The notes under the pieces: model-generated
Seen by the model: the letters and a program-made list of their open reading frames with translations, nothing else
Databases searched by the model: none
Told to the model about the DNA's origin: nothing
Shown here: positions 17,380 through 26,463 of the stretch, piece by piece
Layout of the letters: each line of letters begins with the position of its first letter
Position numbering within the stretch: position 1 is the first letter of the stretch
Assembly (NCBI GenBank): GCA_945902135.1
Contig: CAMDMI010000004.1
Span: 1 to 35,944, forward strand
Direction: 5' to 3'
DNA from: Spirosoma fluviale
Lineage (GTDB): Bacteria > Bacteroidota > Bacteroidia > Cytophagales > Flexibacteraceae
Length of the DNA: 35,944 nt
Program-made: the position numbers and the translations under genes

Positions 17380-17472
17380 ATGAAAGTATTAGCTAAGTTG
17401 CACTTCGATATGTGCTTTTCACTTCTATCCCTCAGGCGAGAAGTAGTTGAAAAGTCAATAAACTATAGATAG
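17380..17472 (+). CDS. Possible 30-aa ORF downstream of the Abi gene
   Basis: AAGGAGG (17365-17371), 8-nt spacing, ATG 17380, MKVLAKLHFDMCFSLLSLRREVVEKSINYR*; overlaps repeat copy B, so may be spurious. Confidence 0.2.
   Translation: MKVLAKLHFDMCFSLLSLRREVVEKSINYR
17414..17450 (+). repeat. Right copy (B) of the direct repeat bracketing the Abi gene
   Basis: gcttttcacttctatccctcaggcgagaagtagttga vs copy A gctttttacttccaaccctcaggcgagatgcagtga. Confidence 0.6.
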
Positions 17473-17513
17473 GTTCTGTTGTGCCCGGCCTAAATCCACT
17501 TTTGCCAAAACCA

Positions 17514-18758
17514 TCACCCCAGCATTCCCATCACCCTTGCAAGCGATCTTTCAAAGGAATCCAATTCCTCGAGGGTGTTGTAAAATGCGAGTGAAATCCG
17601 AACGGTGCCCGGAACCTGAAATCTCCTCATCAAGGGCTGGCAACAATGGTGCCCGGTCCTGACAGCAATGCCTTGCTGGTCCAGCAAAGTTCCAATATCT
17701 GATGGGTGGGCCTTGTCGGACACAAATGAAACCACCGAAACTTTTTGGGCTGAAGTGCCGATAATTCGTAAACCAGGCTGAGATTGAATGATGTCTGTGG
17801 CCCTTTGAAGCAAAACCTTTTCCTGATTTTCCAGCAGACTCTGATCTTGCTGCGTCAGCCATTCGATTGCAGCGCCCAAACCAATACCACCTGCAATGTG
17901 CGGTGTGCCAGCCTCCAGCCGAAAAGGCAATTCGTTGTATGTCGTTTTTTCAAAGCGGACTTCCTTAATCATTTCACCGCCACCCAAAAATGGTGGCAGA
18001 TTTTCAAGGACTTCTTTTCTTCCCCAGAGAATTCCGGTTCCAGTTGGTCCCAAAAGTTTGTGTCCGGAAAAAACAGCGAAATCTGGCCCGAGTTCCTGCA
18101 CATTCAATCGAAAGTGCGCCACCGATTGTGCGCAATCAAGCACAGTCAAAGCTCCAAAAGCCTTCGCCTTCTGAATCAAACCCTGAACTCGGTTGATGGT
18201 TCCCATCGCATTGGAAACATGCATCAGCGACAGGACTCTGGTTTTTTCGGTAATCAGTTTTTCGGCAGCTTCCAGATCAAGTTCGCCATCGTCAGTAATC
18301 GGGATAACCCGGATTTCTGCACCGCTTCTTTCGCAGGCCATTTGCCAAGGAACGATGTTGGCGTGGTGCTCCATTTCGGTAAGCAAAATTTCATCGCCCT
18401 TTCTCAACCAGGACTGCGCCAATCCGGCAGCAATCATGTTGATGCCGGCCGTGGTTCCAGATGTAAAAATGACTTCACAGCTTTCTTTCGCGCCGATGAA
18501 ATCCCTTACTTTTTCTCTTGCCGATTCAAATGCGGCCGTTCCCTTGTCAGCCAGATAATGCGCTCCTCTGTGGATATTCGCATTCAGGCTTCGGTAATAA
18601 GAATCAATGCTCTTGATTACTGCATCCGGCTTTTGTGAAGTGGCAGCATTGTCAAAATAAATCAATTGATTTTTACCGATGCGTGTTTCAAGAATGGGAA
18701 ACTGTTCCCGTATCCTTTGAATTTCGCCGGCATTCAATTGATTTAGTTCTTCACTCAT
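17514..18758 (-). CDS. sufS: Cysteine desulfurase SufS
   Basis: YFDNAATSQKPDAVI, NIHRGAHYLADKGT, TSGTTAGINM, LMHVSNAMGTINRV, FSGHKLLGPTGTGILWG, VRTGHHCCQPLM. Confidence 0.95.
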   Translation of the reverse strand: MSEELNQLNAGEIQRIREQFPILETRIGKNQLIYFDNAATSQKPDAVIKSIDSYYRSLNANIHRGAHYLADKGTAAFESAREKVRDFIGAKESCEVIFTSGTTAGINMIAAGLAQSWLRKGDEILLTEMEHHANIVPWQMACERSGAEIRVIPITDDGELDLEAAEKLITEKTRVLSLMHVSNAMGTINRVQGLIQKAKAFGALTVLDCAQSVAHFRLNVQELGPDFAVFSGHKLLGPTGTGILWGRKEVLENLPPFLGGGEMIKEVRFEKTTYNELPFRLEAGTPHIAGGIGLGAAIEWLTQQDQSLLENQEKVLLQRATDIIQSQPGLRIIGTSAQKVSVVSFVSDKAHPSDIGTLLDQQGIAVRTGHHCCQPLMRRFQVPGTVRISLAFYNTLEELDSFERSLARVMGMLG

Positions 18759-20008
18759 CAGGATTTGGTCATTTCATCCAGTTGGCGGATTGCCTTTTCT
18801 TCGGCATAAGCCCGCAATGAATCGGAGTTAATCTGCATCAGAATTTCGGAAGCAAATGCCCGAACCAAAAGCAGGCGCGCAGTGGCTAAATCCAAACCAC
18901 GACTGCGCAGATAAAACAAAGGCTCTTCATCCAGCTGACCAATTGTAGCTCCATGCGAGCATTTTACATCATCAGCAAAAATCTCAAGCTGCGGTTTCGC
19001 ATACACTTTTGCATCTGGCGATAAAAGAATGTTACGGCCAGACTGGTAAGCATTGGTTTTTTGAGCAATCTGATCTACCAGAATTTTGCCATTGAAAACA
19101 CCGGTAGATTTTCCGGAATAGATGCCTTTGTAAAGTTGGTTGCTGGTTGTGTTCGGAACCGCATGGTGCAGAAAACTATGGTGGTCGCAATGGAATGAAC
19201 CATTTCCAAGACTCAGTCCAAACATATCTGCATGTGCTCCCGATCCTTCAATGTGGATATCAAGGTTGTTTCGCACAAATCCAGAACCAGTACTTAAAAC
19301 GATGTGCCTGAACAAAGAATTGGCAGCACATGCCACGCGGGTCTGATTGATGATGATGCCATCTGAAGTGCCATCCTGAATATGAAGCCAGTGTAGATTT
19401 GCACCGCTTTCAAGTCTGATTTCATTGACAGCATTGGCAACAAAATGATCGGCAGGCAAGCCTTCCCAGATTTCTCCGAAACTTGCGGAAGAATTGGCTT
19501 CCAGATGAATTGAAATGGAAGGCTGAATCCAACTGCTAAGTCCAGTTGAAGGAATTATGTGAACCAGTAAAATGGATTTTTCAATGCTTGCATTTTTATG
19601 GACATGAAGATGAATGCCTTGCTTTTCGGCACTGGCCTCATTGAGTTTTCCAAACAGATTTTCCTCAAATGGCTTTATCGAATTGTTCAATGGACAAAAG
19701 GAAACTTCTAAGCCTGAAGGCAGGGATTTGTCGCTGAGTTCAGACGAAAACACTCCGTTTACAAAAACCAGTTTGCAGGCATCTGATGGCAATCCTGATG
19801 GAATCGAAGAAACCGGAACTTCTTGCAGGCTGCTCAATTGATAAGAATCTGCCAGAAAATTCGGGATTGAGTATTTCCATTCCTCCTGTTTCTTAACCGG
19901 AAAATGTAATTGCGTTAACGCAGATTCCTTGTCTCCATTAAAATCAACCACATTCCGGATTTGCTCCAGAAGACTTGATTTTAATGATTCAGAATTGGTA
20001 GAAGCCAT
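18758..20008 (-). CDS. sufD: Fe-S cluster assembly protein SufD
   Basis: KKQEEWKYSIP N-terminus; C-terminal 'NAYQSGRNILLSPDAKVYAKPQLEIFADDVKCSHGATIGQLDEEPLFYLRSRGL'; position in operon. Confidence 0.95.
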   Translation of the reverse strand: MASTNSESLKSSLLEQIRNVVDFNGDKESALTQLHFPVKKQEEWKYSIPNFLADSYQLSSLQEVPVSSIPSGLPSDACKLVFVNGVFSSELSDKSLPSGLEVSFCPLNNSIKPFEENLFGKLNEASAEKQGIHLHVHKNASIEKSILLVHIIPSTGLSSWIQPSISIHLEANSSASFGEIWEGLPADHFVANAVNEIRLESGANLHWLHIQDGTSDGIIINQTRVACAANSLFRHIVLSTGSGFVRNNLDIHIEGSGAHADMFGLSLGNGSFHCDHHSFLHHAVPNTTSNQLYKGIYSGKSTGVFNGKILVDQIAQKTNAYQSGRNILLSPDAKVYAKPQLEIFADDVKCSHGATIGQLDEEPLFYLRSRGLDLATARLLLVRAFASEILMQINSDSLRAYAEEKAIRQLDEMTKS

Positions 20009-20020
20009 AATCGAATAGAT

Positions 20021-20773
20021 TTAAGAAATGGCCTCTGCCTTGATCCAGTCGTATCCTTTTTCCTCCAGTTCCAAAGCAAGTTCTTTGGTACCAGATTTTA
20101 CAATCCGGCCATTCCATAGCACATGCACAAAATCCGGAACGATATAATCCAGCAAACGCTGATAATGCGTCACAACGATGGTGGCATTTTGAGGAGACTT
20201 CAATTTATTTACACCTGAAGCTACAATCCGCAATGCATCAATGTCCAACCCTGAATCTGTTTCATCCAGAATTGCCAGTTTGGGCTCGAGCATCGCCATT
20301 TGAAATACTTCATTTCTTTTCTTTTCACCTCCAGAAAATCCTTCGTTGAGTGAACGGCTTAAAAGTGCTTGGTCAATTTCAACCAGCTGGCTTTTTTCCC
20401 TCATCATTTTCAGGAAAGAAACGGCATCCATGGCTGCCTCGCCTCTGTATTTGCGGATTTCATTCACCGCTGTTTTTAGGAAATTGATTGTGGTAACTCC
20501 GGGAATTTCAACAGGATACTGGAATGCCAGAAACAGGCCTTCTCTGGCGCGGTTTTCCGGACTCAACTCAAGCAAATCTTTTCCTAAAAATTCAACTGAG
20601 CCTGCACTCACTTCATAATCTTCTCTTCCGGCAAGCACAGATGCCAGTGTACTTTTTCCACTGCCATTTGGGCCCATTATTGCGTGAACTTCACCTGCTT
20701 TTACTTCAAGGTTAATGCCCTTGAGAATTTCTTTTTCCCCGATTCGGGCGTGGAGGTTGTTTATTTTTAACAT
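20021..20773 (-). CDS. sufC: Fe-S cluster assembly ATPase SufC
   Basis: ABC ATPase: HAIMGPNGSGKSTLASVLAGREDYEV, SRSLNEGFSGGEKKRNEVFQM, LAILDETDSGLDIDALRIV. Confidence 0.96.
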   Translation of the reverse strand: MLKINNLHARIGEKEILKGINLEVKAGEVHAIMGPNGSGKSTLASVLAGREDYEVSAGSVEFLGKDLLELSPENRAREGLFLAFQYPVEIPGVTTINFLKTAVNEIRKYRGEAAMDAVSFLKMMREKSQLVEIDQALLSRSLNEGFSGGEKKRNEVFQMAMLEPKLAILDETDSGLDIDALRIVASGVNKLKSPQNATIVVTHYQRLLDYIVPDFVHVLWNGRIVKSGTKELALELEEKGYDWIKAEAIS

Positions 20774-20883
20774 TACTGACTGTTCTTTTTCTAAAGTAGA
20801 GTTTATCGCTGTGTCAATTTTTAAATTTTCGACCTTGATATTCCTCTTGTTAAATTTTTATTGAGTAGCCTGCGTTCGTTTTT

Positions 20884-22329
20884 TTAGCCGACACTTCCTT
20901 CCAGACTTATGGCCAAAAGCTTTTGCGCTTCTACGGCAAATTCCATTGGAAGTTGGTTTAGAACTTCTTTGGCGTAGCCATTCACAATTAAGGCCACCGC
21001 ATCTTCGGTGGATATGCCGCGCTGGTTGCAGTAGAAAATCTGGTCTTCGCCGATTTTAGAAGTTGTTGCTTCGTGTTCTACCTGCGCAGATGGGTTTTCT
21101 ACTTCCAGATAAGGAAAGGTATGGGCTCCGCAAAGATTCCCGAGCAGGAGACTATCGCACTGGGAAAAGTTCCTGGCGTTGTCCGCCCGCTTCATTACCT
21201 GTACTAGCCCACGATAGGAATTCTGGCTTTTTCCAGCTGAGATACCTTTCGAAACGATGCGGCTTCGCGTATCCTTTCCAATATGAATCATTTTGGTACC
21301 GGTATCCGCTTGCTGAAAGTTGTTGGTAACAGCAACAGAATAAAACTCTCCGACCGAGCCATTTCCTTTTAAAATAACGGATGGATATTTCCAAGTAATG
21401 GCACTACCGGTTTCTACCTGTGTCCATGAAATTCTGGATTTATCGCCCATGCAAATGCCGCGCTTGGTTACGAAATTGTAAATGCCGCCTTTGCCCTCTT
21501 TGTTGCCCGGATACCAGTTTTGTACCGTGCTGTATTTGATGTGGGCATTTTCCATTGCCACCAATTCCACCACTGCAGCATGCAACTGATTTTCATCCCG
21601 CGTGGGAGCAGTGCAACCTTCAAGGTAACTCACATAGGCATCGTCTTCACAAACGATGAGGGTCCTTTCAAATTGACCAGTATTTGCAGTGTTGATTCGG
21701 AAATAGGTGCTCAATTCCATCGGACAACGAACGCCCTTCGGAATAAAGCAAAAAGACCCGTCTGAGAAAACCGCTGAATTCAGGGCAGAATAATAATTAT
21801 CCTTTACAGGAACCACAGAACCCAGGTATTTACGAATCAGCTCGGGATGGTTTTCGATGGCCTCGCTCATAGAGCAGAAGATTACGCCAAGTTCAGCAAG
21901 TTTACTTTTGAATGTGGTGGCAATGGAAACGGAATCGATTACTGCATCCACTGCAACCCCTGAAAGCAACTTTTGCTCAGTCAAAGAAATTCCAAGTTTT
22001 TCAAAAGTTCGCCTAAGCTCTGGGTCAATATCATCCAAGCTGTTGACTACTTTTTTCTGTTTGGGTGCCGCGTAGTAAATGATGTCCTGAAAATTGATTT
22101 CCGGGATGCTAAGATTTTGCCATTGCGGAGGGGTCATGGTTTTCCACAAAGCAAAAGCCGCCAATCTCCATTCCAGCATCCAAGCCGGCTCATTCTTTTT
22201 AGCAGAAATAAACTTAACTGTTTCTTCGCTGAGGCCTGCAGCCAGCGTTTCGGTTTCAATATCAGTTGTAAAACCGTATTTGTATTCCGATCCGGTTATT
22301 TCCTCTAGAATTTCCGTTTCCTTGGACAT
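20884..22329 (-). CDS. sufB: Fe-S cluster assembly protein SufB
   Basis: [97 protein letters not shown]. Confidence 0.97.
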   Translation of the reverse strand: MSKETEILEEITGSEYKYGFTTDIETETLAAGLSEETVKFISAKKNEPAWMLEWRLAAFALWKTMTPPQWQNLSIPEINFQDIIYYAAPKQKKVVNSLDDIDPELRRTFEKLGISLTEQKLLSGVAVDAVIDSVSIATTFKSKLAELGVIFCSMSEAIENHPELIRKYLGSVVPVKDNYYSALNSAVFSDGSFCFIPKGVRCPMELSTYFRINTANTGQFERTLIVCEDDAYVSYLEGCTAPTRDENQLHAAVVELVAMENAHIKYSTVQNWYPGNKEGKGGIYNFVTKRGICMGDKSRISWTQVETGSAITWKYPSVILKGNGSVGEFYSVAVTNNFQQADTGTKMIHIGKDTRSRIVSKGISAGKSQNSYRGLVQVMKRADNARNFSQCDSLLLGNLCGAHTFPYLEVENPSAQVEHEATTSKIGEDQIFYCNQRGISTEDAVALIVNGYAKEVLNQLPMEFAVEAQKLLAISLEGSVG

Positions 22330-22345
22330 GAAGTGAATTCTTTAT

Positions 22346-22360
22346 TTAGAATAATTCTAA
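22346..22360. promoter_or_regulatory. Putative FUR-family (PerR/Fur-like) operator of the suf operon
   Basis: Perfect 7-1-7 palindrome TTAGAAT-A-ATTCTAA between the -7 element and sufB ATG. Confidence 0.55.
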
Positions 22361-22361
22361 G

Positions 22362-22369
22362 CAAAGATA
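22362..22369 (-). promoter_or_regulatory. Bacteroidetes -7 element TATCTTTG for the suf operon
   Basis: CAAAGATA on + strand; exact TAnnTTTG 1 nt from the palindrome. Confidence 0.6.
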
Positions 22370-22416
22370 AAGCCAAAAACCGAAGTCATGGTTTTCGTTT
22401 TAATAAAAAGAAAAGC

Positions 22417-25326
22417 TTAGTGAATTATACTAAGTCTTTCTGTGCCTGCAGAATTCCGGGAAATCCATTTTAATAGATAAATTCCATTGGAAAGTTGCTT
22501 TAGGTCGATTCTTTCTTTGCCAGAAATACTTGATTGCCAAATCATTTTTCCATCCGAACCGAAAAGTGATAATTCAAAATTCTCTGCTGGTCCATCCCAG
22601 AAAAAGATTCCATCAGAAGGATTTGGCCTGATCTGAATTCCTCCTGAAATGGCATTGGAAGATTTGGTAATGGCAGTCACAACAAATGGCTCTGAAAATT
22701 CTGACCAGCAAGAATCCAGTTTGTAACGAACCTGGTAGGCAGAATTGAGCAACCCGCGGATTTTCGCTGAGTTAATTCCTGCCTGAACCTGTCCATTCAC
22801 CATCCACTCATAAGTTGGTGCTGAACTTTGGCAAACAAGTGTATCGCCTGTTGCCTGAATTAAAGCTGTTGGAGGAACCTGACCATTAAGGATCTTCGCT
22901 AGAACTTCAACCTTTTTGCTAGGGCAACCTGTATATTTTGCAATAACCCAATCAAATAAATATGGATAAAGTGCAGAACCAGATATTGCACTTTCCATGC
23001 TCAACAGATTGGTAACTTTCATTGGAAACACTGCAGGGCTGGTAGCCAAAGCCTGGGAGATATTTCTGCACTTCAGTTCGTAACCGTCACCGGGACTTAC
23101 TTTCCAGAAAAGCGGCACTTTGGAGCTGGTAGAACCCTGAACTCCATTCCAATTTCTGGTCATTATTTCTGTTCCATTTTTAGTAAGGACGATTTCACAA
23201 AGCAATCCTGCACCAGTAAGTGCAGTATGAAAAAGTGAAACAGAATCCAATCGGAATGTGGCTGCAGAATTGAACTTTATTCCATTCTCAAGGCTTGAAC
23301 TGGAATTGCCTTCCTGTGTTTTCTTACCGGCGCCAGCGCGGTTGGTACCACCACTTTGCACAAAGAAGGAAGTACTCTGACTTATGCTGGGTGTATTGAA
23401 CTTCCGACCTTGAAATACCGGAACAGTTTCATTAAGACTTGTCGTCCAAATTAAGGATGATCCTCCATTGGCAGAAATTTGAACAGATCCAGTTCCGCAC
23501 CGCTCGCCATTCACCGGCGTAGGAGAGGGGCCAATTGGATTGATACTCAAATTTTTGGCCTGAGGCTTTCCGACATAGGCAGGGCTTGTAGAAAGAAATC
23601 TGACTTTATAAGCATTGCCCATTGGCAAGTTGCCAGGAAGGTTTACCATAACACCTTGTGCCTGAGCCGAATAAATTGTATCCAAATTAAATGGATTGGA
23701 AAAAGATCCTGCGTTATTGCTAAGCTGGGCAATGAAACGATTGTCTGGATTGAAAACTCCGGTAGAGCTCATCGGAATGGTAACCTCAGAGCCTGCGCAG
23801 GTTGTTACTGGCAAAGTTCCAACTTGCATGCAATTGAAAACGAGGTTTGTTTTCTTCTCTCTTGAGCTGCAAGCAAGTTTTTTCACTTTCAGGCTATAAG
23901 AACCTTCTGAACTTTCCTGCAGGTTGGTTACCAGCGGCAATCTATCGTTGCTGGAAAACCCATTCGGGCCTGTCCATAAATACGAATATCCAGCGAGTTC
24001 GTCAACCTGAAATGTGATTGTATCACCGATGCAATAGGGACCTGAATTGGAAGGCGTGAAATTTGGAATAACGATGCTTCCGGCAACGCAAGGCATGTTG
24101 GCATAACCTTCTCTAATTCTATCTCCAGGTAATGGGCCGAAACCCAGCGATAAGTTAACAGATCCAGTTAGGTGGCAGTAACTCATGATGGTTCCAATTC
24201 TACCCTTTACCACAGACTGACAGCCTCCTTCCGCATTCCAACAAGAATCAATTTGTTGAATTACACCCGGAGCAACTTCCCATCCACAATTGTGCGTATG
24301 GTTGCTTGAAAAATTATGGCCCAGTTCGTGGGCAATTGTGCTTAATGTCCAGGAATAAACCGGCAAATCGGCGAAAAAGAAATCAATGTTGGAAAAACCG
24401 TACCTGTAGTCCGAACAAAGTGCATTCAGATAAGCCACACCGCCAAGATTCAAAGGTCGTGTGCTGAGGAGGTGGGCAAGCTGTCCTGGCCAGTTGGCTG
24501 CATTACCTGCTGCCTGAAAATCATCCAAGGCAGCGAATGAAGAAGTATAGGTATATGGATCTGGTGAATCCCAAACTTTTACAGCCTTAACTCCGATGTT
24601 GATGGTTTCATTTTCATACAAAATAGCAGCACCAGTAAACATTGCCTCAAACTGATTTAGGGTTCCCTGAAGGCTTCCACCTTTTTGAAACATATCAAAA
24701 TCGCATTCCCAGTAAATTTCTGTAAGCCTGCAAGTGGAATCATTCTGGACAGAATTTCCAGGATTAGAGGAAGACATTGGATTCGCAGGAACTTCACCGT
24801 CATGGTCAATTCCGCAGGTAAACGGATTTTCTTTCTTCAAATCAGCATCGATGAAAGAAACATAATCGTCTGCTTTTCCACCCAGCTTGGACGGCAGGGA
24901 AGAGATATTCACATTTCCCTCATTAGTGGAGTACAACAACACAAAATTTCCATCTGAAAAGACACTGAGAGTGGCAAGTTGCTTACCTATTTTATTGTTG
25001 GTTCCTTTGAAATGAACTGGCATTTCAAGGTTAGAAGTAACATCTCTTCCAACGGCATTCAAAACCTTGAAACCATCTGCATGGATATCAGTGGAACTGA
25101 ATTCAATGGTTTTAAAACCACCCGGAACCGGAAACTCAAGACTTATAGTGGATGGTTTTGCCAAAAAAGTCTTCTTAACAGCAGCCCGATCCAAAGTAAA
25201 AACAACCGACTTCTTACTGAATTTGCCAAGGTAAGCTGGGTTGAACACAACATTTGAATACCATTTTTCAGTAGCCTGGAGCTGTAAGCTGAGCATGCCC
25301 AGGAAGATGGTGAATATTGACTTCAT
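22417..25326 (-). CDS. Secreted reprolysin-like (M12B-type) metalloprotease with T9SS type A sorting domain
   Basis: TIAHELGHNFSSNHTHNCGWE (HExxHxxxxxH) with Met-turn IMSYCH; C-terminal 'IQIRPNPSDGIFFW...NFELSLFGSDGKMIWQSSI...LSNGIYLLKW'; start at MKSIFTIFLGMLSLQLQA (25326). Confidence 0.87.
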   Translation of the reverse strand: MKSIFTIFLGMLSLQLQATEKWYSNVVFNPAYLGKFSKKSVVFTLDRAAVKKTFLAKPSTISLEFPVPGGFKTIEFSSTDIHADGFKVLNAVGRDVTSNLEMPVHFKGTNNKIGKQLATLSVFSDGNFVLLYSTNEGNVNISSLPSKLGGKADDYVSFIDADLKKENPFTCGIDHDGEVPANPMSSSNPGNSVQNDSTCRLTEIYWECDFDMFQKGGSLQGTLNQFEAMFTGAAILYENETINIGVKAVKVWDSPDPYTYTSSFAALDDFQAAGNAANWPGQLAHLLSTRPLNLGGVAYLNALCSDYRYGFSNIDFFFADLPVYSWTLSTIAHELGHNFSSNHTHNCGWEVAPGVIQQIDSCWNAEGGCQSVVKGRIGTIMSYCHLTGSVNLSLGFGPLPGDRIREGYANMPCVAGSIVIPNFTPSNSGPYCIGDTITFQVDELAGYSYLWTGPNGFSSNDRLPLVTNLQESSEGSYSLKVKKLACSSREKKTNLVFNCMQVGTLPVTTCAGSEVTIPMSSTGVFNPDNRFIAQLSNNAGSFSNPFNLDTIYSAQAQGVMVNLPGNLPMGNAYKVRFLSTSPAYVGKPQAKNLSINPIGPSPTPVNGERCGTGSVQISANGGSSLIWTTSLNETVPVFQGRKFNTPSISQSTSFFVQSGGTNRAGAGKKTQEGNSSSSLENGIKFNSAATFRLDSVSLFHTALTGAGLLCEIVLTKNGTEIMTRNWNGVQGSTSSKVPLFWKVSPGDGYELKCRNISQALATSPAVFPMKVTNLLSMESAISGSALYPYLFDWVIAKYTGCPSKKVEVLAKILNGQVPPTALIQATGDTLVCQSSAPTYEWMVNGQVQAGINSAKIRGLLNSAYQVRYKLDSCWSEFSEPFVVTAITKSSNAISGGIQIRPNPSDGIFFWDGPAENFELSLFGSDGKMIWQSSISGKERIDLKQLSNGIYLLKWISRNSAGTERLSIIH

Positions 25327-25445
25327 TTTATTCTCTTTGATTAATAAGGTATATAATTGGCGTTGGCAGGATTTTGTTTTCATTTTTGCGGAAGCAAGGC
25401 GCAATTTAGGAGGTCAATTTCCTTTTGCAACCAGATTCATATGAA

Positions 25446-26456
25446 ATGATGAATAAAGAAAATTCAAATCAGGAAGTTGAGTTAACCGAATGCCTCAATT
25501 GTGGAGCACAAATCACTGACCGATTTTGTTCGCATTGCGGTCAGGATAAAAATGACTTTCAAAAGACCATTTGGCAGATTTTAGCAGATTTTGCTGCCTC
25601 AATTTTCGATTTGGATGGAAAAATTCCAAGGAGCCTTGGGCCATTGTTGTTGAAACCAGGCAAGCTCACAATTGAGTTTCTGGAAGGGAAAAGGAAAAGT
25701 CAGATTAATCCCTTTCAACTTTATGCCTTCTTTTCATTCGTTTTTTTTCTCACAGCTATTTACTTGCCAAATTTTACGGACAAGGGGATTTCGAAATTTG
25801 AGCCTGATATAAAAATTAACGCTACAAAATCAACTTCAGGAAGTTTAAAAACCGAGGATCAGCCGGATTCAAGCTTTGGCGCTCAGGTTCAAAAAGTTAG
25901 TCACGAGGCCTTAATTAAATTTGGGCCAAACGGATTGCTGCACCATTACGATTCTGTTCAACGAAGTCTTCCAGAAGACCAAAGAGATGGGCTAGTAAGC
26001 GGTTTTTTCAGAATGAAAATGCACGCGTTTGGAGACAGGCTTGCTCAGGATAAAACTGTTACGGAGAAACTACTCGAAAACATGAAGGAAAATATTTCAA
26101 ACACCCTCATTTTTCTGCTGCCAGTTTTCGCTTTAATCCTGAAATTGCTTTACATAAGGAAGCCCTTTCATTATGTAGGACACCTCATCCTTTCCATTCA
26201 CTTGTTTTGTTTTTTATTTTTTCTGGGCTCATTCTTGTTTCTGATAAACACCTTTTTACCAAACCAAAATGATGTTTTTCAGATTCTGGGCCTAATTGCA
26301 GTTCCGGTGTACTTCGTTTTGTCAATGAAAAGAGTTTACCGGCAATCTCTCAGAAAAACCATTTTCAAGTATTGTATAGCCAGTTTTTGCTTTATCGTGA
26401 TTTCAATTTCAGCAATGATTCTGAATTTCATCTTTGCCGTATTGATTCAGGCTTAA
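25446..26456 (+). CDS. DUF3667 domain-containing membrane protein
   Basis: N-terminal zinc ribbon CLNCGAQITDRFCSHCGQDK, 'LDGKIPRSLGPLLLKPGKLTIEFLEGKRKSQINPFQLYAFFSFVFF', C-terminal TM helices. Start 25446 or 25449. Confidence 0.85.
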   Translation: MMNKENSNQEVELTECLNCGAQITDRFCSHCGQDKNDFQKTIWQILADFAASIFDLDGKIPRSLGPLLLKPGKLTIEFLEGKRKSQINPFQLYAFFSFVFFLTAIYLPNFTDKGISKFEPDIKINATKSTSGSLKTEDQPDSSFGAQVQKVSHEALIKFGPNGLLHHYDSVQRSLPEDQRDGLVSGFFRMKMHAFGDRLAQDKTVTEKLLENMKENISNTLIFLLPVFALILKLLYIRKPFHYVGHLILSIHLFCFLFFLGSFLFLINTFLPNQNDVFQILGLIAVPVYFVLSMKRVYRQSLRKTIFKYCIASFCFIVISISAMILNFIFAVLIQA

Positions 26457-26463
26457 AAGGAAA

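Noticed and set aside
17784-18638. 284-aa plus-strand ORF antisense to sufS
   Set aside because: Lies entirely inside the clear SufS gene on the opposite strand; composition is shadow-ORF-like and no motif was recognised.
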